From positions 1 through 64,000 of the forward strand of contig JBHGAV010000017.1 in assembly GCA_041946685.1 (NCBI GenBank): 64,000 nucleotides of DNA. The letters run 5' to 3'. A program made the translations under genes and the position numbers. Numbering within the stretch: position 1 is the first letter of the stretch; each line of letters starts with the position of its first letter. Of the stretch, positions 41,733-49,893 are shown piece after piece. The stretch is from JBHGAV01 sp041946685 (GTDB lineage: Bacteria > Acidobacteriota > Terriglobia > Bryobacterales > Bryobacteraceae). The notes below the pieces were generated by a model, which did no database searches, had not been told where the DNA came from, and was given only the letters and a program-made list of their open reading frames with translations.

Positions 41733-42773
41733 TCAGCGTAGCTCTTCCAGAAGGGCTTCGAACGCGGCCCTGGAGGGCCGTACCCGGGACTCGGGCAACG
41801 TGGCAAGCGGCTCGTCGACAACATTCAACATGTTGATGAACGTCGGCCGGCTTGTGTCCAGGTAGATCAGGCCGGTGAGGACCTGGCCGCCCGCCGAGGC
41901 CTCATGGAGAACCTGGATGGCCCGCAGCTTGTCGCCGGGGTCGTAGTCGTGCGCCAGTTTTTTGAGCACGATTCGTGAACCGTCGTGCAGCGTCACTTCC
42001 CGGACTTCGCCTTCTTCCATCTCGATCGAGATGTCCTCGTAGGCCGGGACGAAGCTCATCTCATGCAGTGGCTCGTCGTGGTCCTTCATGTACGCGTAGC
42101 TCTTGGTCGAGCCTTCGTGGTCGTTGAAGGTGACGCAGGGGGAAATCACATCGATGACCGCGAGTCCCTTGTGGGCGATGGCGGCTTTCAGAATCGCCTG
42201 GAACTGCCGTTTGTCTCCGCTGAACGAACGGGCGACCAAGGTAGCCCCGAGTTCGATGGCCTGGAGGCACAGATCCATGGCGGGCAGGTCGTTGACCACG
42301 CCGCTCTTGAGCCTGGACCCCAGGTCGGCGGTGGCCGAGAACTGCCCTTTCGTCAGACCGTAGACGCCGTTGTTCTCGACGATGTAGATCATCGGGACGT
42401 TGCGCCGCAGCATGTGGTTGAACTGGCCAAGGCCGATGGAGGCCGTGTCACCGTCTCCCGTAACCGTCAGCCCGAGCAAGTGATGATTGGCTAGGATCGC
42501 GCCCGTCGCCACCGCCGGCGCGCGGCCATGCACCGCGTTGAAGCCGTGCGCCAAGCCGAGGAAATAGGCCGGCGACTTGGACGAGCAGCCGATTCCCGAG
42601 AACTTGGCCACCCGCCAGGGAGGGACGCCCATCTCGAAGAAGCACTCGACGATGCGCTCGGAGATGGCGTTGTGCCCGCACCCGGCGCATAGTGTCGTCT
42701 TGGCGCCTTTGTAGCTGAGAACCTCAAGGCCGATCCGGTTGACCTTCCTGGGAGGCGTGGCGGTGGTGCTCAT
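41733..42773 (-). CDS. korB: 2-oxoacid:ferredoxin oxidoreductase, beta subunit
   Basis: A 346-residue thiamine-diphosphate subunit. It has the cluster-binding CAGCGHN and GIGCSSKSPAYF, the ThDP motif GDGDTASIGLGQFNH and the NNGVYGLTKGQFSAT segment. With the alpha subunit it oxidises 2-oxoglutarate (or another 2-oxoacid) to the acyl-CoA and reduces ferredoxin. Its length and the separate alpha gene fit KorB. Its start codon overlaps the alpha-subunit stop by 4 bp, so the pair is coupled. Confidence 0.9.
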   Translation of the reverse strand: MSTTATPPRKVNRIGLEVLSYKGAKTTLCAGCGHNAISERIVECFFEMGVPPWRVAKFSGIGCSSKSPAYFLGLAHGFNAVHGRAPAVATGAILANHHLLGLTVTGDGDTASIGLGQFNHMLRRNVPMIYIVENNGVYGLTKGQFSATADLGSRLKSGVVNDLPAMDLCLQAIELGATLVARSFSGDKRQFQAILKAAIAHKGLAVIDVISPCVTFNDHEGSTKSYAYMKDHDEPLHEMSFVPAYEDISIEMEEGEVREVTLHDGSRIVLKKLAHDYDPGDKLRAIQVLHEASAGGQVLTGLIYLDTSRPTFINMLNVVDEPLATLPESRVRPSRAAFEALLEELR

Positions 42774-44614
42774 AATCCCTCCTGGCGGACGATTTCATCG
42801 GTGACGGTGCGGGCGTCAAGGGGCAATCCCCCGTAGTAGAGCACGCTCCTGAGCTTGCCGAGGTCCACGGGGTCCAGATCCATGCGCATGAGGGCCAGCA
42901 TCTGCGCATCCCGGTTCTGCTCGACGACGTAGACCCTGGCGTGCCGTTCAAGAAAGCCTTTCAGTTCCCTGGTGAACGGATAGGCCTTCAGGCGCAGGTA
43001 ACTGGTCTCGAGCCCGTGCTCGACGCGCAACTGCTCCCTGCTCTCCTCGGCGGCGTAGCGCGACGTCCCGTAGCAGATGATTCCGACGGAAGCGGCGGGA
43101 TTCAAGTTCACCTCGGGCCGGGGCACCTGCCCGCGGATGCTCTCGAATTTCCTGGCCAGCCGGTCCACGTTCCGTATGTAGTCCTCGGGCCGTTCGCTGT
43201 ATTGCGCCTTCTCGTTGTGGCCGCTGCCCCGGGTGAAGTAAGCGGCGGCCGGGTGCTCAGTGCCGGGCAGCGTCCGGTAGCCGACGCCGTCCCCGTCGAC
43301 GTCTTTGTACCTGGCGAACTCCCCCAGCCGCTCCAGGTCCCCGGCGGTGAGCACTTTCCCGCGCCGGATCGGCTCGGTGGGGTAGGGAAATGGATCCGAC
43401 ATCCAGTTGTTCATACCCAGGTCCAGGTCCGTCATGACGAACACGGGAGTCTGGAACTGTTCGGCGAGATCGAACGCGGTCTGGGCCATGGTGTAGCATT
43501 CCCGCGGAGATGACGGGAGCAGAAGAGGGTGCCTGGTGTCGCCGTGCGAGAGCACAGCGGTGGACAGAATATCGCCCTGCGCCGTCCGGGTGGGCAGGCC
43601 CGTCGACGGCCCAACTCTCTGGACATCGAAGATGACCGCCGGAGCCTCGACGTAGTAACCCAGTCCCACGAACTCGGACATCAGCGAGATCCCGGGCCCG
43701 GAGGTGGCCGTCATGCTGCGCGCCCCAGCCCATCCGGCGCCGATCGCCATGCCGACCGCCGCCAGTTCGTCCTCCGCCTGCACGACCGCGTAGGTCGCCT
43801 TTCCCGTCTGAGGGTCGATGCGCAGCCTCTTGAGGTAGCCGATCATGGACTCGACCAGTGAGGAGGAAGGAGTGATCGGGTACCAGGTCACCACCGTGGC
43901 GCCCGCCATGACCGCCCCCAGGGCGCAGGCGGCGTTGCCGTCGATGATGATCTTGCCCTCGGTGGCGTGCATCCGCTCGACGCGGCAGGGGTCGGTCTTG
44001 ATCAGGTTCTTCTCCGCGAAAGCGAAACCGGCTTCGACGGCGCCCCAATTCAGAGAGGCGGCCTTGGCCTTGCGGGGCCCGAACTGCTTCACCAGGGCGC
44101 GGCGGATCTCCTCCATGTCGATGCCGAGAAGCTGGGCCAGCACGCCGTCGTAGATCATGTTGCGCACCAGCTTGCGCAGACGCGCCTCGGGGCAGACCGG
44201 CGCCACCAGCTTGTCGAACGGCACCGGGTAGAAGTGCAGGTCCGGGCGCAGCGTATCCAGCTTCAAAGGTTCGTCATACAACACGGCGGCGCCGGGCTCC
44301 AGGCCGGCGACATCGTCGCGTGCGCTCTCCGGGTTCATGGCCACCAGAAGATCGACTTCCTTTTTCCGGCCGATCCATCCCTGCCTGCTGGCGCGGATGG
44401 TGAACCAGGTCGGCAAGCCCGCGATGTTGGAAGGAAACAGGTTCTTCCCCGAAACGGGAATCCCCATTTGAAGCAAGGAACGCATCAGAACCGTGTTGGC
44501 GGTCTGGCTGCCCGAGCCGTTGACCGTCGCCACCTGGATGCTGAACTCGTTCACCACGGGCGGAAGCTGATTGCCACGCCGCATTTGTGCTGGAGTTGTC
44601 TCGGTAGCGGACAT
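42770..44614 (-). CDS. korA: 2-oxoacid:ferredoxin oxidoreductase, fused gamma-alpha subunit
   Basis: A 614-residue protein. The N-terminal gamma domain (about 15-195: FSIQVATVNGSGSQTANTVL) is fused to an alpha domain (about 205-614: GNAACALGAVMAGATVVTWYPITPSSSLVES, then GPGISLMSEFVGLGYY). This is the standard KorA architecture of two-subunit enzymes. Start ATG 44614 (MSATETTPAQ) is preferred; an in-frame codon lies 16 residues upstream. The final part EQNRDAQMLALMRMDLDP is the usual C-terminal interface. 2-Oxoglutarate is the likely substrate, but pyruvate and branched-chain 2-oxoacids remain possible. Confidence 0.9.
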   Translation of the reverse strand: MSATETTPAQMRRGNQLPPVVNEFSIQVATVNGSGSQTANTVLMRSLLQMGIPVSGKNLFPSNIAGLPTWFTIRASRQGWIGRKKEVDLLVAMNPESARDDVAGLEPGAAVLYDEPLKLDTLRPDLHFYPVPFDKLVAPVCPEARLRKLVRNMIYDGVLAQLLGIDMEEIRRALVKQFGPRKAKAASLNWGAVEAGFAFAEKNLIKTDPCRVERMHATEGKIIIDGNAACALGAVMAGATVVTWYPITPSSSLVESMIGYLKRLRIDPQTGKATYAVVQAEDELAAVGMAIGAGWAGARSMTATSGPGISLMSEFVGLGYYVEAPAVIFDVQRVGPSTGLPTRTAQGDILSTAVLSHGDTRHPLLLPSSPRECYTMAQTAFDLAEQFQTPVFVMTDLDLGMNNWMSDPFPYPTEPIRRGKVLTAGDLERLGEFARYKDVDGDGVGYRTLPGTEHPAAAYFTRGSGHNEKAQYSERPEDYIRNVDRLARKFESIRGQVPRPEVNLNPAASVGIICYGTSRYAAEESREQLRVEHGLETSYLRLKAYPFTRELKGFLERHARVYVVEQNRDAQMLALMRMDLDPVDLGKLRSVLYYGGLPLDARTVTDEIVRQEGL

Positions 44615-44724
44615 GAAACGATTGGCCTCACCTTTCAGGAATCGGCTGCCCCTCTTTCTCAATTGTAAGCCGGGCGGCCGCGAAGGCGGCTGAGGAGCGC
44701 GGCAGTGGCGCTAGACTGGTTGCC

Positions 44725-46794
44725 ATGAGAATCCTCTGCCTTCTGCTGGCTGCTTTGGGCGCTCTGGCACAGATCAGGACGCCGATCACCCACGAGAAGG
44801 TCTGGACCATGAAGCGGGTTGGCGCTCCCGCACTGAGTCCCGATGGCCGCTGGGCGGTGGTTTCCGTGACCGAGCCGGCCTATGACGCTTCCCAACAGGT
44901 GTCCGACCTGTGGCTGGTATCCACCGATTCGAGCCGGCCTCCCAGACGCCTGACCAGCACGAAAGCTCCCGAGAGCGGCGTGGACTGGTCGGCCGACAGT
45001 AAGCGTATTGCCTTCAGCTCGCGGCGGGAGGGAGATGAGGTCCCTCAGATCTATGTCATGGACATGGATGGGGGTGAAGCCTGGCGGCTCACCGGAGTCG
45101 CAACCGGCGCCAGCGGCCCTCTTTGGCGGCCTGACGGGAAGGCAATCCTGTTTCAGAGCGAAGTCTATCCGGGCGCGAATACCCCGGAGGAGAATGCGAG
45201 GGCCGCCGCCGCACGGAGAAGCCGCGCCACCAGCGCCCGCGTCTGGGACTCCTATCCCATCGCGCGTTGGGACAGGTGGCTCACCGACGTCCATCCCCAT
45301 CTGCTGGTACAGGAGCTGTCTGCTACCGCGCGGCCGTTGGACCTTCTGGCGTACTCGGACCTGGCAGGGCAGCCCGGCTTCTCCGGCAACCCTACCGCCG
45401 ATGGCGGTGAGGACCTGGAGCCCGCCTGGTCGCCCGACGGTGAGTGGATCGTCTTTGTGGCATCGACCGACCGTGACCAGGTCGTGGTCGCCCAGCCCAC
45501 GACGCACCTCTACTACCTCAACGTCCATGGAGGACAGGCGAAGGCCATCACTTCCGGTCCCGACAGTTACGAAAGCCCTGTGTTCTCACCGGACGGCAAG
45601 GCGCTGTATGCCTCTCACACCCGGGGCGGAAAGGACGTACTCTATTCGCACAGCCGGATTGCGAAGATCTCGTGGCCGGACGTGTCCAAGCCCCAAATTC
45701 TGGGGGCCGGCTTCGACAGGCCGATCATTCGCTTCCGGCCCTCCAGCGATGGCAGCACGCTTTATCTGGTGGCCGAGGATGCCGGCCGCGACAAGTTGTA
45801 TTCTCTGGCCGCCGCCGGCGGCGAGGTCCGACCGGTCACCACAGGCGCTGCGGGGGTGTACTCGGGATTGGAGGTCGCCACCAGGAGTCCCTCGCCGGTC
45901 CTCATTGCGAACTGGCAGAGCATGATCAGCCCTCCGGAGGTGGTTCGCGTGGACCTGAAGTCCGGGGAGCACGCTCTTCTGACCAGCTTCACGCGAGAGG
46001 CCGCCTCCGCCATCGACTGGCAGCCGCCGCGGGAGTTCTGGTTCACGGCGAAGAACGGTAAGCGTATCCACAGCTTCCTGGTCCTGCCGCCGGCCTTCGA
46101 CGAGTCCAAGAAGTACCCCTTGCTCGTGTTCATGCACGGAGGACCTCACCAGGCCTGGAAGGACCAATGGTTCCTGCGCTGGAACTACCACCTGCTGGCC
46201 TCGCCCGGTTACGTCGTGTTGATGACCAACTACACCGGGTCGCCGGGCTACGGCGAGAAGTTCGCCACAGACATTAACCAGGATGTCTTGAGGGGGCCGG
46301 CCGGCGAGATCAACGAAGCCGCAGACGAGGCGATCCGCCGGTTCGGGTTCATCGACGGCGCGCGGCAGGCTGCCGGCGGCGCCAGCTACGGGGGCTACCT
46401 GGCCAACTGGATGGCGGGCAACACCACCCGCTACAGGTGCCTCTTCAGCCACGCCGGCTTGACCAACAATGTTTCGATGTGGGGAACGACGGACGGCGGC
46501 TATTACTGGGAACTGCGCTACGGCGGCCCCGTGTGGAAGGCGGAGGGGCAGTGGCGCGATCAGGATCCGCTTCGCTACGCGCACAACTTCAAGACACCCA
46601 TGCTTGTTACGCACGGCGGGCTGGACCTGAGGGTGCCCCTAGGCCAGGGGTTGGAGATGTTCAAGCTCTTGCAGCGGATGAAAGTACCGTCGCGTTTGGT
46701 CGTCTTCCCGGACGAGAACCATTGGATTCAGAAGGGCGAGAATGCGAAGTTCTTCTTCGAAGAGGTCTTTGCATGGCTGAAGAAATACCTGTAG
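44725..46794 (+). CDS. S9 family serine peptidase (dipeptidyl/acylaminoacyl peptidase type)
   Basis: A 689-residue secreted peptidase with a signal peptide (MRILCLLLAALGALAQ). A beta-propeller built of WD-like blades (GAPALSPDGRWAVVSV, DLEPAWSPDGEWIVFV) spans about 20-420. The alpha/beta hydrolase domain has the nucleophile in GGASYGGYLANW, Asp in THGGLDLRVPL and His in DENHWI. It should remove dipeptides or acyl-amino acids from short peptides in the periplasm. It is divergent from korA across about 110 nt. Confidence 0.92.
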   Translation: MRILCLLLAALGALAQIRTPITHEKVWTMKRVGAPALSPDGRWAVVSVTEPAYDASQQVSDLWLVSTDSSRPPRRLTSTKAPESGVDWSADSKRIAFSSRREGDEVPQIYVMDMDGGEAWRLTGVATGASGPLWRPDGKAILFQSEVYPGANTPEENARAAAARRSRATSARVWDSYPIARWDRWLTDVHPHLLVQELSATARPLDLLAYSDLAGQPGFSGNPTADGGEDLEPAWSPDGEWIVFVASTDRDQVVVAQPTTHLYYLNVHGGQAKAITSGPDSYESPVFSPDGKALYASHTRGGKDVLYSHSRIAKISWPDVSKPQILGAGFDRPIIRFRPSSDGSTLYLVAEDAGRDKLYSLAAAGGEVRPVTTGAAGVYSGLEVATRSPSPVLIANWQSMISPPEVVRVDLKSGEHALLTSFTREAASAIDWQPPREFWFTAKNGKRIHSFLVLPPAFDESKKYPLLVFMHGGPHQAWKDQWFLRWNYHLLASPGYVVLMTNYTGSPGYGEKFATDINQDVLRGPAGEINEAADEAIRRFGFIDGARQAAGGASYGGYLANWMAGNTTRYRCLFSHAGLTNNVSMWGTTDGGYYWELRYGGPVWKAEGQWRDQDPLRYAHNFKTPMLVTHGGLDLRVPLGQGLEMFKLLQRMKVPSRLVVFPDENHWIQKGENAKFFFEEVFAWLKKYL

Positions 46795-46842
46795 AAACGA
46801 TGTCTGCTTCAGATCCTGTCTAATGGATGTGGGAGTTAATTC

Positions 46843-47514
46843 TTGACGCTTCGGCTAGTCGCGGTCCTTGTGCTGGCAGGCTGCGCGTCGGGTTCCGACG
46901 TGGATCCCGCCGCTATCGTGCGCCGCTCCGTACTCAATGACGAAGGCCAGGGCGCCGGGCCGGAGGTTCGCTACGCGTTCACCGAGCGCTCGCTCACCCG
47001 CAACCTGGATGAAGGCGGCCGGGTCCGGTCGGCCTCTTCGAGGACCCGCGACGTTCAGATGGCCGACTATCAGAGAAGGCGGGACCGCTACCGAAGAGCG
47101 ATCCGGGAGATCCCCGAGGCTTTCGTCTTCCGGCTGCTTGGGGAGGAGGAGGTCGGCTCGCGTCCCACTTACGTCATCGAGGCCGTGCCAAGACCGGGCT
47201 ACAATCCCGTGGACCGCTATTCCCACCTGTTCATCAGAGTCAAGGGCAAGTTGTGGATCGACAAGAAGGATTTCCGGTGGGCCAGGATTGAGGCCGAGTT
47301 GCTGGACACGGTGACTTTCGGCTGGATCCTGGTTCGAATCCACCAAGGCTCGCGCGTTGTCCTGCGGCAGGAGGTTGTCAACCAGGAAGCGTGGCTGCCG
47401 AGAGAGCTTGCCTATCGCGTGTCTGCTCGCGTGGGACTGGTCAGCCTGCGCCGTCTGGAAGTGGAGACGACCTACGGGGACTACCGCCCGGCCGACGTTT
47501 CCCCCGGCCCCTGA
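46843..47514 (+). CDS. Putative lipoprotein, LolA-like domain
   Basis: A 223-residue protein with a lipoprotein signal: a short hydrophobic stretch ends in the lipobox LAGC (Cys14). The mature part has the pattern of the outer-membrane lipoprotein-sorting family: YAFTERSL, a central VIEAVPRPGYNPVDRYSHLFIRVKGKLWIDKKDFRWARIEAEL and a C-terminal VETTYGDYR. Such proteins bind lipids or lipoprotein acyl chains. The start is TTG 46843, preceded by GGGAG. Its end overlaps the small membrane protein gene by 34 bp. Confidence 0.68.
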   Translation: MTLRLVAVLVLAGCASGSDVDPAAIVRRSVLNDEGQGAGPEVRYAFTERSLTRNLDEGGRVRSASSRTRDVQMADYQRRRDRYRRAIREIPEAFVFRLLGEEEVGSRPTYVIEAVPRPGYNPVDRYSHLFIRVKGKLWIDKKDFRWARIEAELLDTVTFGWILVRIHQGSRVVLRQEVVNQEAWLPRELAYRVSARVGLVSLRRLEVETTYGDYRPADVSPGP

Positions 47515-47708
47515 CCCGGGCCCTGTTTCTTTATGCCCGCCTTGGACTTAGCCCACTCCACCAGTCTCTTGACGCCGGGAAAGTACTCGCTCAGGATCAG
47601 TAGGCCCGGGATCATGAACATCCAGCCCTGAATCACGGGCAAAAAGCCCCCAATGATACCGAGGATGACGAGCCCTACTCCCAGGGCGATGCGAAAACCT
47701 TTTCTCAA
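47481..47708 (-). CDS. Small PGPGW-type transmembrane protein
   Basis: A 75-residue protein with two closely spaced hydrophobic segments (IALGVGLVILGIIGGFLPVI and GWMFMIPGLLILSEYFP) and a basic C-terminal tail. The pattern matches the small putative transmembrane PGPGW family, although the PGPGW motif itself reads VIQGWMFMIPG. Function is unknown. It is convergent with the lipoprotein gene, with 34 bp shared at the 3' ends. Confidence 0.6.
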   Translation of the reverse strand: MRKGFRIALGVGLVILGIIGGFLPVIQGWMFMIPGLLILSEYFPGVKRLVEWAKSKAGIKKQGPGQGPGETSAGR

Positions 47709-47802
47709 GGACGGCAGATCCCAATTTTACCACCGGGTAAGGCAATAGGACTAAGAGATAATAAGTACCATTAGTACCCTGACGTTCGATTGGAATATGC
47801 CC

Positions 47803-47831
47803 TTGACCTTGTCGTCATAAAGCACTAGAAC
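47803..47831 (+). promoter_or_regulatory. Sigma-70-type promoter (TTGACC-N17-TAGAAC) for the PilZ gene
   Basis: TTGACC at 47803-47808 and TAGAAC at 47826-47831 are separated by the ideal 17 bp. The transcript should begin near 47838, only about 6 nt before the GTG at 47844, so the mRNA would be nearly leaderless. Confidence 0.5.
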
Positions 47832-47843
47832 TGAAAGTAGCCA

Positions 47844-48179
47844 GTGATCGAGCAAAGAAAAGCCAAGCGCTTCGATCTGAAGCTGCCGGTAGAGGTGGTG
47901 CGCAAATCGTTCCAGCCCGTGTCCAGCGTGGGCGAGACGAAGAACATGAGCGCCGGAGGCGTAATGTTCTCGGCCACCATCGAGCTCGAAGTCGGCGAAC
48001 CGATTGAGTACATCATCGCCTTTCCGACACACCCCATTAACGGGGGCAGCGTGAGCCTGCGTTGTCTGGGCAAGGTGCTGCGCTCAGAGCCGAACGGCCC
48101 CGATCCCTCGGACCGCTCCGTGCTCGTGGCGGCCACGCTGGAGCGCTACGAATTCGTCCGTCAGGACGAGAAACCCTGA
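47844..48179 (+). CDS. PilZ domain protein (c-di-GMP binding)
   Basis: A 111-residue single-domain PilZ protein. The c-di-GMP motif is in two parts: RKAKR near residue 5 and NMSAGG near residue 34, a variant of the usual D/N-x-S-x2-G. It should act as a small receptor that couples the second messenger to a partner. The start is GTG 47844, just after a predicted promoter. No diguanylate cyclase, pilus or flagellar gene is in the window, so the output is unknown. Confidence 0.85.
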   Translation: MIEQRKAKRFDLKLPVEVVRKSFQPVSSVGETKNMSAGGVMFSATIELEVGEPIEYIIAFPTHPINGGSVSLRCLGKVLRSEPNGPDPSDRSVLVAATLERYEFVRQDEKP

Positions 48180-48191
48180 AACACATCCGTC

Positions 48192-49070
48192 CTAGGCCAG
48201 CCGGCCAGCACACCAGAGAACTGCGTTGCGGACGAGCTTGCGAAACTCCGGATTCCGGTGGGTTGCGCGCCGGGCTCCAGGCTGGATGCATACCACGCGT
48301 GCCTTCGGGTGTGGACCGATCCAGGCCACGGTCCTGTCGCTCGCCGGGCTGGCGGTCTGGAGCAGCGGCGTGATGCGAGGGGATTGCCACATGCCCCGGT
48401 AGGCCTCTTCTCCCGCCAATTGCATGGGCCCGATGTCCCTCAGAATTGGGTGTTTCCCCGCCGGGCGGATATCCAGTGCCGCCGGCGATGTGACTGCCGT
48501 CTTCTTGATCTGACCGGCCTGGTTCAGCGCCAGGAAACCGCCGGTGACTTCCTCTCGCCACCACGGCCAGTCCTGGTTGTCCCCAAGCGCCTGGTGGATC
48601 ACCACGAACCCCCGGCCGTCCTCCACCGCCCTCTGCGCGTTCTTGCGGCTGACCTCAGGCCAATCGAGCTGGTCGATCAGCACCTGAACATCGAAGCCGG
48701 GATGCGGTCGGCCGCCGCTCGGTTCCCAAGCCCAATCGCGAGGCTCGACCATGAGCGCTGGAGCTCCCCCAACGGCGCCTCGGCGGGTCATGTTCGTCGA
48801 TGAAGGCGGCGCAGCCACGGCTCCCCCTCGTGCGGCAGCCGCGGGCTGCGCCGGGAAGAGATTTCCGAACGTCTGCGGGTGGTCGCACGGGATCACCTCC
48901 AGCTCAATGAATATGGGGTCCTCGAACATCGCCTGCAGTGAAGGCAGGTAGGAGTAATTGCCGCCTGTGACCTGAACCCAGACCTTGGTCAGGTTGGCGG
49001 CGGCCGAGAGGCGGGGTGCGACGGCTAGCGCCGCTCCACCGGCCAGGAAATGACGACGGGATGGTATCAT
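48192..49070 (-). CDS. Tat-exported ThuA-like protein, copy 2
   Basis: A 292-residue protein with a twin-arginine signal (SRRHFLAGGAALAVAPRLSAA) and a ThuA/glutamine-amidotransferase-like domain. It has DWPEVSRKNAQRAVEDGRGFVVIHQA and WWREEVTGGF, which in the family mark the conserved His and Trp patches, then IGPHPKARVVCIQPGARRA. A variable Ala/Pro-rich insert (about 75-110) separates the early strands. ThuA proteins are linked to trehalose or other sugar use, with unknown chemistry. ATG 49070 overlaps the stop of the upstream copy by 4 bp. Confidence 0.82.
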   Translation of the reverse strand: MIPSRRHFLAGGAALAVAPRLSAAANLTKVWVQVTGGNYSYLPSLQAMFEDPIFIELEVIPCDHPQTFGNLFPAQPAAAARGGAVAAPPSSTNMTRRGAVGGAPALMVEPRDWAWEPSGGRPHPGFDVQVLIDQLDWPEVSRKNAQRAVEDGRGFVVIHQALGDNQDWPWWREEVTGGFLALNQAGQIKKTAVTSPAALDIRPAGKHPILRDIGPMQLAGEEAYRGMWQSPRITPLLQTASPASDRTVAWIGPHPKARVVCIQPGARRATHRNPEFRKLVRNAVLWCAGRLA

Positions 49071-49795
49071 GAGAGCCTCCTTCCTGCCCACAGGATCATA
49101 TTGTGGATCACCTTGCGGAACATCGGGTCCGCCGTGGCGTAGCGTGTGTGGCCAGGTTCGAAACATACCACCCGGGCCTTGGGATGCAGCCCGACCCATC
49201 CGACGGTCGGCTGCACGAAATCGGGGTCGTCCGACTCGATGAGCGGCGTGATCTTGGGCGAGAGCCACATGTTCGGAAAGGTCTCGTCCCAGGGCAACTG
49301 AAACGGTTCGATGCCCCGAACGATGGGGTGGTTCCCCACAGGGCGAAGCGTCTGGCGAGGCCATTGCTTGAGCCGGGACTGCGTCTTCATCCCGGGAACG
49401 CCGGGGTTCCACAGCATGACGCCCGTCACGTTCTCGCTCCACCAGGGCCACTCGTCGTTGTTGGTTCCAACGGCGTGGTGGAGAACGACCAGACCTTTGC
49501 CCGCGTCCAGGTACTTCGTCATGTATTGGCGGTCGGCTTCGGGCCAGCCGCCGGTGATCCAGTCGCATGTGACCACGACATCGGGGCCGGGCCGTCCTGA
49601 CGCTCCGCTCAGGTCGCGGAAGGCGTTTGGATGCGGCCGGACCGTGGTTTCGAGGTCGCCAAAGAGCGGTTCCTCGAACATGGCGTACAACTGGGTAGGC
49701 AGCGTGTGCCCGCCCGAGGTGAATTGCACTCGCAGCGGCGGGACGGCAGCCATCGTGGCCGCCAGGAAACTACGTCGCGAACTTGGGTGAGTCAC
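49067..49795 (-). CDS. Tat-exported ThuA-like protein, copy 1
   Basis: A 242-residue paralogue of the next gene, with a twin-arginine signal (SSRRSFLAATMAAV). The ThuA-like domain shows DAGKGLVVLHHAVGTNNDEWPWW, GNHPIVRGIEPFQLPWDETFPNMW and VGLHPKARVVCFEPGHTRYATADPMFRK, which align well with the downstream copy. It lacks the Ala/Pro-rich insert of that copy. The two are translationally coupled and probably arose by duplication. The gene is divergent from the helicase. Confidence 0.84.
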   Translation of the reverse strand: MTHPSSRRSFLAATMAAVPPLRVQFTSGGHTLPTQLYAMFEEPLFGDLETTVRPHPNAFRDLSGASGRPGPDVVVTCDWITGGWPEADRQYMTKYLDAGKGLVVLHHAVGTNNDEWPWWSENVTGVMLWNPGVPGMKTQSRLKQWPRQTLRPVGNHPIVRGIEPFQLPWDETFPNMWLSPKITPLIESDDPDFVQPTVGWVGLHPKARVVCFEPGHTRYATADPMFRKVIHNMILWAGRRLS

Positions 49796-49846
49796 GCCAT
49801 GTTCATATCACAGGCTGGAATATGGGTCAAGATGAGCGTGCCAGGC

Positions 49847-49875
49847 TTGTACCTGCTCGCAAACCGTTGTATCCT
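49847..49875 (+). promoter_or_regulatory. Sigma-70-type promoter (TTGTAC-N17-TATCCT) for the helicase gene
   Basis: TTGTAC at 49847-49852 and TATCCT at 49870-49875 are 17 bp apart. The predicted start is near 49882, upstream of GTG 49894, which supports that codon over the in-frame ATG at 49822 and the GTG at 49783. Confidence 0.5.
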
Positions 49876-49893
49876 GGCAAAGAAAAGGCGAAA

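Noticed and set aside
49071..49568. A 166-residue N-terminal extension of the second ThuA-like protein
   Set aside because: It would be antisense-frame overlap with the first ThuA gene; the Tat signal starting at 49070 fits a true N-terminus.
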